Positions 1 to 5,869 of a DNA stretch of 7,031 nucleotides are shown piece by piece. The notes under the pieces are model-generated. The model saw only the letters and a list, made by a program, of their open reading frames with translations, was not told the origin of the DNA and searched no databases. Origin of the DNA: Bacteriovoracaceae bacterium (GTDB lineage Bacteria > Bdellovibrionota > Bacteriovoracia > Bacteriovoracales > Bacteriovoracaceae); assembly GCA_023954595.1 (NCBI GenBank), contig JAGSHJ010000157.1:1-7031 (forward strand). The letters run 5' to 3'. Position 1 is the first letter of the stretch. Each line of letters begins with the position of its first letter. Made by a program: the position numbers and the translations under genes.

Positions 1-150
1 AACAAAACCGCTCAAATTTTAATACTATCTTAATATTTGATGTAAAGACTCGGTGACAAAGAAGTAATTTCAAGAGGTTACTGTTTTTGGAGATATAAAA
101 AGGCTCAAATAAGTATTAAGACTAGGTAAATATTTCCATCAGAGGGAATT
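1..150. other. non-coding stretch beyond the terminator
   Basis: This A+T-rich stretch lies downstream of the S8 protease terminator. All frames are broken by frequent stops and I see no start codon with a ribosome binding site followed by a useful open frame. On the minus strand, TTTACA (46-41) followed 16 bases later by TATTAA (24-19) resembles a weak sigma-70 promoter that could serve a gene to the left of the window, but A+T-rich DNA gives such matches easily. It is best read as an intergenic spacer. Confidence 0.6.
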
Positions 151-191
151 GAAAAAAGGCAAAAAGAATCCCTAGTCTAGCTAGGGATTCT
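151..191 (-). terminator. rho-independent terminator after the S8 protease gene
   Basis: An 11-bp perfect inverted repeat (arms 165-175 and 181-191, AGAATCCCTAG / CTAGGGATTCT) encloses a 5-base loop. Read on the minus strand it is followed directly by TTTTGCCTTTTTT (164-152), the U-rich tract expected of an intrinsic terminator. It begins 27 bases after the S8 protease stop codon. The plus-strand side lacks a continuous T run, so the terminator acts mainly on the leftward transcript. It is the only convincing terminator in the window. Confidence 0.93.
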
Positions 192-218
192 ATTTCGATA
201 TGAATTTTTAAACTTATC

Positions 219-1580
219 TTATCTAAACATTGAAGGCATTGGCATTGGCTTTACCATACGTGCCCAGTTTCTACTTTTTGTCTTTTTAACAACTACGTCA
301 CTTACTTTTGCTAAAGACATTTTGATCGCTTCTTTAACTGACATTGCTTTTGTAAGCTTGGCCGCCATAACCGCTCTATTCATGTTAACGATACCGTTAG
401 TTTTAACTTTGTTCGTGAGCCACTTTTTCTTATCAACAGTTCCCATCAAGATTTCCTTGATTTGCTTTGGAGTAAGGTTAGCGTTTGTATCCTTAATCTG
501 AGCTGCAATGTTTGCAACATATGGAGCAGCTTGAGAAGTACCACTAACTGGAAGGTACTCATCTCCTGGGATTTGAGAGTTAATCAACATACCAGGTGCA
601 GCAACATCAACCATCTTCTCACCGTAGTTAGAGAATGGAGCAATGAATTGATACTTATAAGTAGCAGCTACAGAGATTACGTTATCAGCTTGGATGTTTG
701 TAGGGCTAGTTGGGTAGATGTCATTGTTAAGGCCATCGTTACCTGCAGCGAATACAAACAAAGTCTTCTTAGCACTGTTAACCATGTGCTTGCCTTGCTT
801 AACCATTGAGTTTAAGAAGTGTGTTGTTACCTCTTTTGACTCAGCACCAGTTGGAGCTCTAAAGAAGAAGATCTTAAAAATAGTAGCAGTAATTTTTGTT
901 GCCTGAGGAAAACCAGTTCCAAATGAACCGTTTGCAATATCAGCATTGTGTTGACCTACATAGTGAGCAATCTCTTCTAGTAGAGTCAATTGTTGAGCTG
1001 CAAGTTTCTCAAGTGCAGCTTTAAGAAGTCTCATTCTAAAGCTTTCTGGCAAATACTGAAGTGTTACGTCTCTTTGAACTGGAGCTGCAGTCTTCTTAAC
1101 AAAGGGCTTAATTTCAGTAGGTATAAGTTTTACTGAAAGAATCTTTGCTTTGTCGTTGTTTTCAACTGCGATACCAGCAACGTGTGTACCGTGTACGAAG
1201 TTTCCAAATTTAGACATCTCTTTTTGGAACTCTTTGTCTTGTCTTTTAGCTTTAAGCCACTCTCTATCTTCTGGAGTTGTTTGACCTAAGAATTGACGAC
1301 CTTGAATTTCAAAAAATGTGTGTGGATCATTCGAGAATGTACCAATGTACTTTCTGTCTATTACTAGATTGTTGTTTTCTGCGAAGTTCCAACCGAATAC
1401 GTCATCCTGGTATCCGTTGTGGTCTTCGTCTCTACCGTTGTCAGCAATTTCAATTGGATTAACCCAAATTTTCTCGATCAGATCTCTGTGTTCTGTATCA
1501 ACACCTGAATCGATAATTGCTATAGTGGCGGCCTGAGTACTTAAGACCAAACTCATCATGGCCGCTAAAAATAATTTCAT
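219..1580 (-). CDS. secreted subtilisin-like (S8 family) serine protease
   Basis: This 453-residue protein is an exported subtilase. Residues 1-17 (MKLFLAAMMSLVLSTQA) form a Sec signal peptide. The S8 catalytic set is complete: Asp24 in AIIDSGVD, His130 in HGTHVAG, oxyanion Asn281 in FAAGNDG and Ser349 in SGTSQAAP (the usual GTSMA with Gln for Met). Residues 41-66 carry an Asp/Asn/Gly-rich segment ending in DDVFGWNF, common in bacterial subtilases and probably calcium-binding. The mature protein would start only about six residues before Asp24, so no N-terminal propeptide is present. The Asp-His and His-Asn spacings (106 and 151 residues) are much longer than in subtilisin (about 32 and 91), indicating two insertions; residues 180-210 look helical. 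The C-terminal 25 residues are basic and end in a Met/Pro-rich tail. The ATG is preceded by GGGAG with 5-base spacing. Family is confident; substrate is unknown. Confidence 0.93.
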   Translation of the reverse strand: MKLFLAAMMSLVLSTQAATIAIIDSGVDTEHRDLIEKIWVNPIEIADNGRDEDHNGYQDDVFGWNFAENNNLVIDRKYIGTFSNDPHTFFEIQGRQFLGQTTPEDREWLKAKRQDKEFQKEMSKFGNFVHGTHVAGIAVENNDKAKILSVKLIPTEIKPFVKKTAAPVQRDVTLQYLPESFRMRLLKAALEKLAAQQLTLLEEIAHYVGQHNADIANGSFGTGFPQATKITATIFKIFFFRAPTGAESKEVTTHFLNSMVKQGKHMVNSAKKTLFVFAAGNDGLNNDIYPTSPTNIQADNVISVAATYKYQFIAPFSNYGEKMVDVAAPGMLINSQIPGDEYLPVSGTSQAAPYVANIAAQIKDTNANLTPKQIKEILMGTVDKKKWLTNKVKTNGIVNMNRAVMAAKLTKAMSVKEAIKMSLAKVSDVVVKKTKSRNWARMVKPMPMPSMFR

Positions 1581-1585
1581 ATAAA

Positions 1586-1638
1586 CTCCCTGTCCTATCT
1601 TGGTCTAAAATAGTCAGGTTTTAGACAGAAACTGTCAA
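1586..1638 (-). promoter_or_regulatory. leader of the S8 gene: overlapping inverted repeats and possible promoter
   Basis: The 71-base gap between the two protease genes holds a perfect consensus -35 hexamer TTGACA (1638-1633). The best -10 candidate, TATTTT (1612-1607), is 20 bases away, which is longer than ideal, so the promoter is tentative. Two inverted repeats overlap it: GACAG-3-CTGTC (1624-1636) and the 8-bp GTCTAAAA / TTTTAGAC (1603-1610 and 1619-1626, 8-base loop). They share three bases, so they cannot form together. A third GACAG copy (1594-1590) runs into the GGGAG ribosome binding site (1590-1586). The repeats are seen directly; an operator or attenuator role is inference. Confidence 0.4.
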
Positions 1639-1651
1639 CTTACCAAATCTG

Positions 1652-2503
1652 TCATCTAAGCTCAGGTATATTTCCAATAAAGGTCACATCCTCGCCACGC
1701 CCCTTGTGGTCGTCGTTTACGTTTGTAACGCGACACATCTTTAGGTATTTGTATTTATAGTCTTTGTCGCCACGCACAAGGATTCCTTCTACCAATCCAG
1801 TGTCTGCATTGAATACTGCAGAGCCAGAATTGCCAGCATAAGTGTCCAAATTTGCTACGAAGTATTTCTCTTTAAGCTTTCTAACTTGTGCGCCGTCTGC
1901 AATTTTTGATGGAAGTCCCGATGGATGTCCGATAACAACCAAGTTGTCACCCTTTTTAATCTTACCGCTCTTTCTTATCTCCAAAGGTCTTCTGTCTGTG
2001 ACCGGTCTATCAAGCTCGATTAATGCCCAATCATCCTTATTTTTCTTGTTTAGCTCTCTACTAACTAATCTTTTACATTTGTAGACGCTGTTTTTTGGAA
2101 TAGTAATATCTACTTGTGTATCGTTTTCAACTTTATAGTCAAAGGCCCATGTCGATGCCTTGCAGCTGTCTTCAGTTGTAACACAATGACCCGCAGTAAC
2201 TAGAAGTGTCTCACTAACTAGGAAGCCAGAGCAGCTTGCCGCACTTAGTTGATGTACAAATCTTTCTGTGGAACACATGCCTCTGCTTTCAAGGCTTTTG
2301 GAAGTAACTGTATAGTCACCATTTTCATCTTCTTTTAATGCGCTGTATCTCATCATGGCCGCAGTAGACTTGGCCAACTCTACGTACATTGAATTTGTGG
2401 ACTCAAATACATCCACTCTGTTGTCCTCTCCATAGACGACTTTAACAGAAGCTTGGACATTAGCAATCATCGCTATAGCCGTTATAAACAAAACTTGCTT
2501 CAT
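1652..2503 (-). CDS. secreted trypsin/V8-like (S1 family) serine protease
   Basis: This 283-residue protein has a signal peptide (residues 1-18, cleavage likely after VQA) and a chymotrypsin-fold protease domain from about residue 75. The triad is visible: His106 in VTAGHC, Asp158 in DDWALIEL and Ser226 in GNSGSAVF. Cys91 and Cys107 sit where the Cys42-Cys58 disulfide of chymotrypsin is found. LDTYAGNSGSAVF resembles the V8/glutamyl-endopeptidase branch rather than the GDSGGP of classical trypsins, so the Asp six residues before the Ser should not be read as proof of Arg/Lys specificity. Residues 19-75 could be a propeptide. The ATG has AAGGA 7 bases upstream. The gene lies 78 bases after the VOC gene and 71 bases before the S8 protease gene, with no terminator on either side, so partial co-transcription is possible. 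It likely acts in the periplasm or outside the cell; its substrate is unknown. Confidence 0.92.
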   Translation of the reverse strand: MKQVLFITAIAMIANVQASVKVVYGEDNRVDVFESTNSMYVELAKSTAAMMRYSALKEDENGDYTVTSKSLESRGMCSTERFVHQLSAASCSGFLVSETLLVTAGHCVTTEDSCKASTWAFDYKVENDTQVDITIPKNSVYKCKRLVSRELNKKNKDDWALIELDRPVTDRRPLEIRKSGKIKKGDNLVVIGHPSGLPSKIADGAQVRKLKEKYFVANLDTYAGNSGSAVFNADTGLVEGILVRGDKDYKYKYLKMCRVTNVNDDHKGRGEDVTFIGNIPELR

Positions 2504-2515
2504 AAGGATTTCCTT
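2504..2515 (-). promoter_or_regulatory. S1 protease ribosome binding site inside a short palindrome
   Basis: The Shine-Dalgarno AAGGA (2515-2511) is followed after two bases by its reverse complement TCCTT (2508-2504), which directly abuts the ATG. In RNA, AAGG could pair with CCUU across a 4-base loop and partly mask the site. A second purine-rich copy (AGGA, 2520-2517) lies just upstream. The stem is very short, so an effect on translation is uncertain. Confidence 0.4.
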
Positions 2516-2541
2516 TTCCTTTGTTGATAAATGTTAACTTA

Positions 2542-2570
2542 ATTTTCTTAATTTAGACGCGAAACGTAAA
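2542..2570 (-). promoter_or_regulatory. weak candidate promoter for the S1 protease gene
   Basis: TTTACG (2570-2565) is followed after 17 bases by GAAAAT (2547-2542); each matches the sigma-70 consensus at four of six positions. The spacing is ideal and the position would give a leader of about 30 bases, but the region is A+T-rich and chance matches are likely. The 9-base tandem CTTAATTTt/a (plus strand, 2538-2555) overlaps it. Confidence 0.25.
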
Positions 2571-2581
2571 CTAACCTTATC

Positions 2582-2971
2582 TTACATAAGAAGGGTGTCT
2601 GCTGGTGCTTGAATGGTAGTTGCAGCATTTAAAGAGAGTCTCCACATGTTTGAACATGGATCTTCAAATTCAAAGCAGCCTGAAGAAAAACTACTTTTAA
2701 GCTGACCACCTTGGGACTTATATCCGTAAAGTTCAAATTTTTGTTGAAAGTTTTTTAAATCTTGAACGCTAGATACAGTCAATTCGAATTGAGGATTTGG
2801 GTTAACAAAGCTGCCTAAGGCCTGAAGCAGATTAAACCTCACTCCGCCAAGATGAAAATACGTCTGCTCCTTGTCAAAATGAATTTCCACATCAAAAAGA
2901 AAGCTTAAAAAAGAGCTCTCCTTTTGTAGGTCGTTACAAAAAATGTTCACAGCGTGAAAATGACAATCCAT
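2582..2971 (-). CDS. small VOC / glyoxalase-fold protein
   Basis: This 129-residue protein has no signal peptide and looks like a single vicinal-oxygen-chelate module made of two beta-alpha-beta-beta-beta halves. The first half is HAVNIFCNDL, a helix, then VRFNLLQ (residues 6-50). The second runs from FELTVSSVQDL (62-72) to CFEFEDPCSNMWRLSL (99-114), matching the family's end-of-domain pattern of an acidic-Pro-x-Gly/Ser-Asn turn and a final strand. Where many VOC enzymes place a metal-ligand Glu in that last strand, this protein has Arg111, so it may bind a ligand rather than act as a metalloenzyme. It starts 30 bases after the folP stop in the same frame. AAGGA is only 1 base from the ATG, unusually close; the next candidate, GTG at codon 8, would cut the first strand. 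Translation may depend on coupling to folP. Fold fairly likely, function unknown. Confidence 0.7.
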   Translation of the reverse strand: MDCHFHAVNIFCNDLQKESSFLSFLFDVEIHFDKEQTYFHLGGVRFNLLQALGSFVNPNPQFELTVSSVQDLKNFQQKFELYGYKSQGGQLKSSFSSGCFEFEDPCSNMWRLSLNAATTIQAPADTLLM

Positions 2972-3001
2972 ATCCTTATGATAGTGTATTTTCGCGCAAT
3001 T

Positions 3002-3859
3002 TCAAAATATTTTTGCTGCAGCACTCAAGGCCGCAAATGAAGCGCTGTTGTGGGTGCGAAAGATCAGGTCATTTTTTGAAGTCTCAAGAAGCTTTTGTGC
3101 CACAAGTGTTTGAAGGCAATCAAGCTCTAGCTGCCCTTGTGCGCTTTTTGGATTGAGATCTTGTGGAAACCTCATGAAGGACTTTCTAGAAACACCAATC
3201 AATACATCATGCTCCATACCTTCAAATAGTTCTGAGAAGTTTCTGAGCAGGTCGTAATTTTGTTCACGTGTTTTTGAAAAACCAAAACAAGGATCTAGTA
3301 TAAGTTTGCGTTTAATATCACTAAAAAACTCGAGTCTATTTTGAAACCAATTGCGAACCTCTAGAACAAAATCGATTCCCCTTTGGTTGCTTAAATAGTT
3401 CATATGATCTGAAGCGTGTGCTCTATCAACACATAAGTTGTGTGAAAAGACATAATCAAATTCGATATCACTTGTTAGAAGTGCCCTAAGATCAGCATCG
3501 GTTTTTCCAGAAATGTCATTGAATACGAGCTTTGTCCTAGGCCAGAGCTTATTAAGAATAAGTGCGATCTCATAGAACACTTCTGGCCTATACGTATCTA
3601 TTGAAATTGTTGTTTGAGGATCTGGTATTGAGTCTAATAAAGGATAGAAGAAATCCTCAAGCCTTTCAAGCTCGGTAGTTGCACCTATGGCCTCATTAAA
3701 CGGGGCAGTAGATTCGGCACCGATATCAAGGATATCGAATAATTTAATAAATTCTTGGAAGGTGTCTTGTTGTGCCTTTTGAGTATTGAGTTTGGCACCA
3801 TCGGAGAAAGAATTGGGGGTTAAATTCATAACCCCCATAGTTTTAAATCGTTTTGTCAT
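3002..3859 (-). CDS. folP: dihydropteroate synthase
   Basis: FolP joins 6-hydroxymethyl-dihydropterin diphosphate with p-aminobenzoate to give dihydropteroate in cytosolic folate synthesis and is the target of sulfonamides. The 285-residue product has the family motifs in order: VMNLTPNSFSDG (10-21), DIGAESTAP (45-53), ISIDTYRPEV (85-94), FNDISG (113-118), LILDPCFGFSK (186-196), IGVSRKS (221-227) and RTHN (268-271). Compared with E. coli FolP (from memory), Asn12, Asp88, Asn114, Asp189, Lys226, Arg268 and His270 are kept. Three conserved spots differ: the loop-2 Arg is Ala52, the MHMxG segment is replaced by FSHNLC (138-143), and DPGxGFGK reads DPCFGFSK. The ATG directly abuts the ftsH TAA and I see no Shine-Dalgarno site, so translation is probably coupled to ftsH. 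The ftsH-folP order is conserved in many proteobacteria. Confidence 0.92.
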   Translation of the reverse strand: MTKRFKTMGVMNLTPNSFSDGAKLNTQKAQQDTFQEFIKLFDILDIGAESTAPFNEAIGATTELERLEDFFYPLLDSIPDPQTTISIDTYRPEVFYEIALILNKLWPRTKLVFNDISGKTDADLRALLTSDIEFDYVFSHNLCVDRAHASDHMNYLSNQRGIDFVLEVRNWFQNRLEFFSDIKRKLILDPCFGFSKTREQNYDLLRNFSELFEGMEHDVLIGVSRKSFMRFPQDLNPKSAQGQLELDCLQTLVAQKLLETSKNDLIFRTHNSASFAALSAAAKIF

Positions 3860-3862
3860 TTA
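3857..3862 (-). promoter_or_regulatory. ftsH stop / folP start junction (TAAATG)
   Basis: The ftsH TAA (3862-3860) touches the folP ATG (3859-3857) with no base between them. The 20 bases upstream (within the ftsH tail) contain no AGGAG-like site. This layout fits ribosomes finishing ftsH and restarting on folP. Confidence 0.6.
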
Positions 3863-5794
3863 AGCCGGTGAAAGCTTAGGGTTAATAGGCCCTTCCTTTC
3901 CATCGTCTTTTGGAGAAACAACTTCTTCAGAATCTGCAGTTGTTTTAGTCCCTTCATCATCATCGTCAGAACCCATTAACGGGCTTCCGATGTCTTTGCC
4001 ATCCATTAGGGCCTTAATTTGGTGTGAGTCCAAAGTCTCCCAAAGGATCAAAGCATTTGTCATATTCTCAAGGATTTCTCTTTTTTCAGTAAGAATATCT
4101 TTTGCAAGTTTGTAGTTTTTTCTAATGATCTTTGAAACTTCCTCATCAATCATTTTTGCAGTTTCTTCAGAATAAGTTGAGTTGTTCTCACCAGGGCCAT
4201 ATCCAAATGGTTGAGAATCATTGCTTGTGAAGTTAATTGTTCCAAGTGTGTCACTCATACCCCAGTTACAAACCATTTTTCTGGCAAGTCCTGTAGCACG
4301 TTCAATATCGTTTGATGCACCTGAAGTGAAATCCCCAAATACTAGTTCTTCGGCCAGACGCCCACCAAGAAGCATTGCGATTTCATTATTTGCTCTTTCA
4401 CGTGTAATAGACAACTTATCTTCATCAGGAAGCGTCAACGTTACACCTAAAGCTCCACCACGAGGGATGATACTCACTTTATGAACAGGATCCGTCTTAG
4501 GAAGTACTTGTCCAATAATTGTGTGTCCTGCTTCATGGTAAGCAGTATTTCTTTTCTCTTCGTCAGAGATAACCATTGATCTTCTCTCAACGCCCATAAG
4601 GACCTTGTCTTTTGCTTTTTCAAAGTCGGCCGTCTCAAGTTTAGTCTTATTATGCTTAGCTGCAATCAAAGCTGCTTCATTTACTAGGTTTGCAAGGTCT
4701 GCACCAGTGAAACCAGGAGTACCTCTAGCAATAATCTCTAGGTTTACATCTTCCTCAAGAGGAGTCTTTTTGGTGTGAACTTTTAGAATCCCAAGACGTC
4801 CACGAACATCTGGTCTACCTACACTTACTCGTCTATCAAATCTTCCTGGACGAAGTAATGCAGGGTCAAGAACGTCAGCTCTGTTAGTTGCCGCCATGAT
4901 GATTACGCCTTCATTTGACTCAAAGCCGTCCATTTCAACAAGCATCTGGTTTAGAGTTTGCTCCCTCTCATCGTGTCCACCGCCCATGCCGTGACCTCTA
5001 TGACGTCCAACAGCATCAATCTCATCGATAAAGATGATACAAGGAGCAGCTTTCTTACCTTGTTCGAATAAGTCTCTTACACGGCTAGCACCAACACCTA
5101 CGAACATTTCTACAAAGTCAGAACCTGAAATTGAGAAAAATGGAACACCTGCTTCACCAGCAACTGACCTTGCAAGAAGGGTTTTACCAGTACCTGGAGG
5201 ACCTACAAGCAGAACACCCTTAGGAATCTTACCGCCAAGTTTTGTGTATTTTTTTGGATCCTTAAGAAAGTCTACGATTTCAACCAACTCTTCTTTGGCC
5301 TCTTCAACACCGCTTACATCCTTAAATGTTACTTTCTTCTCATTCTCATTAAGCATCTTGGCCTTGGACTTACCAAAACTCATTGCTTTACCGCCACCAG
5401 CTTGCAGCTGACGAAGGAAAAAGAAGAAGATCACAAAAAGAAGGATCATTGGGAACCAATTAATAAAAATGGTCGACAACAGTCCTTGTTTTTCTTCTTT
5501 CTTATAGTTTGGAATGATTCCTTGTTTTCTTAGGATACGGAATGTTTCATCACCGGTATTACCAGTTAATTCAAACATTACTCCTTGCTCATACCCACCA
5601 ACGAATTGGCCTTGAATTGTATTATCACCCTTAAAGAAGACTTCTTTAACTTTGTTGTCTTCAACGGCCTTGATAAATTCAGAGTAAGTTATGTTTTTTG
5701 CTACCTCGTCTTTCTTTTCCAGGGCCTTCATCGCAAAGGCCATAATAAGGATAACAACGATCCATAAGGCGAGGGTTTTTTGCTGTTTTTTCAT
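3860..5794 (-). CDS. ftsH: ATP-dependent zinc metalloprotease FtsH
   Basis: FtsH is the membrane-anchored hexameric AAA+ protease that extracts and degrades misfolded membrane proteins and selected cytosolic regulators. Numbering from the ATG used here (644 residues): membrane segment 1 at 7-24, a short periplasmic domain at about 25-104, membrane segment 2 at 107-128, then the AAA+ module with Walker A GPPGTGKT (198-205), pore motif FVGVG (231-235), Walker B IIFIDEID (253-260) and the second region of homology with arginine fingers RPGRFD (315-320). The zinc site is HEAGH (420-424), with the third ligand probably Asp496 in SGASNDIERAT. The C-terminus (from about 608) is an acidic, Pro/Ser-rich tail, probably disordered. 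A TTG start six codons upstream (5812) is possible, but AGAAGGA lies immediately after it and 8 bases before the ATG, so the ATG is preferred. Length and motifs are typical. Confidence 0.98.
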   Translation of the reverse strand: MKKQQKTLALWIVVILIMAFAMKALEKKDEVAKNITYSEFIKAVEDNKVKEVFFKGDNTIQGQFVGGYEQGVMFELTGNTGDETFRILRKQGIIPNYKKEEKQGLLSTIFINWFPMILLFVIFFFFLRQLQAGGGKAMSFGKSKAKMLNENEKKVTFKDVSGVEEAKEELVEIVDFLKDPKKYTKLGGKIPKGVLLVGPPGTGKTLLARSVAGEAGVPFFSISGSDFVEMFVGVGASRVRDLFEQGKKAAPCIIFIDEIDAVGRHRGHGMGGGHDEREQTLNQMLVEMDGFESNEGVIIMAATNRADVLDPALLRPGRFDRRVSVGRPDVRGRLGILKVHTKKTPLEEDVNLEIIARGTPGFTGADLANLVNEAALIAAKHNKTKLETADFEKAKDKVLMGVERRSMVISDEEKRNTAYHEAGHTIIGQVLPKTDPVHKVSIIPRGGALGVTLTLPDEDKLSITRERANNEIAMLLGGRLAEELVFGDFTSGASNDIERATGLARKMVCNWGMSDTLGTINFTSNDSQPFGYGPGENNSTYSEETAKMIDEEVSKIIRKNYKLAKDILTEKREILENMTNALILWETLDSHQIKALMDGKDIGSPLMGSDDDDEGTKTTADSEEVVSPKDDGKEGPINPKLSPA

Positions 5795-5802
5795 AAATAA
5801 AT

Positions 5803-5809
5803 TCCTTCT
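5803..5809 (-). promoter_or_regulatory. Shine-Dalgarno site that fixes the ftsH start
   Basis: AGAAGGA on the minus strand ends 8 bases before the ATG at 5794. The alternative in-frame TTG (5812-5810) comes immediately before this sequence and so cannot use it. Confidence 0.85.
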
Positions 5810-5839
5810 CAAACAGATGGCAACTTCTTGTCAGGGTAT

Positions 5840-5868
5840 ATATTAGAAGCAAAAAATGGGCATATCAA
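5840..5868 (-). promoter_or_regulatory. candidate sigma-70 promoter for ftsH
   Basis: TTGATA (5868-5863, five of six consensus positions) is followed after 17 bases by TAATAT (5845-5840, four of six). It lies in the tilS-ftsH gap, with its -35 just past the tilS stop, and would start transcription about 40 bases before the ftsH ATG. No terminator separates tilS and ftsH, so ftsH may be read both from this site and from upstream. No heat-shock-type (-35 CTTGAA, -10 CCCCAT) element is apparent. Confidence 0.5.
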
Positions 5869-5869
5869 G

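Noticed and set aside
19..46. TTTACA-16-TATTAA promoter-like match near the left edge
   Set aside because: The DNA is A+T-rich and no gene start is visible within the window to support it, so it is mentioned only in the non-coding entry.
462..906. Two overlapping plus-strand open frames opposite the S8 protease gene
   Set aside because: They are antisense to a gene with clear catalytic motifs and have no protein-like features of their own.
1624..1636. GACAG-3-CTGTC hairpin considered as a terminator after the S1 protease gene
   Set aside because: It has only five pairs and no U tract follows in the leftward direction. I keep it only as a possible regulatory element.
2576..2590. CTTAT-5-ATAAG inverted repeat at the end of the VOC gene
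   Set aside because: The 5-bp A+T stem is too weak and no T run follows on the minus strand, so it is not a terminator.
4474..4665. Minus-strand open frame of 63 codons inside ftsH
   Set aside because: It is a shifted frame within the ftsH coding region, Lys/Arg/Leu-rich and without a ribosome binding site.
5034..5411. Plus-strand open frame of 125 codons opposite ftsH
   Set aside because: It is antisense to the highly conserved AAA+ region of ftsH; its Pro/Ser/Leu-rich composition follows from the opposite strand and no start signal is evident.
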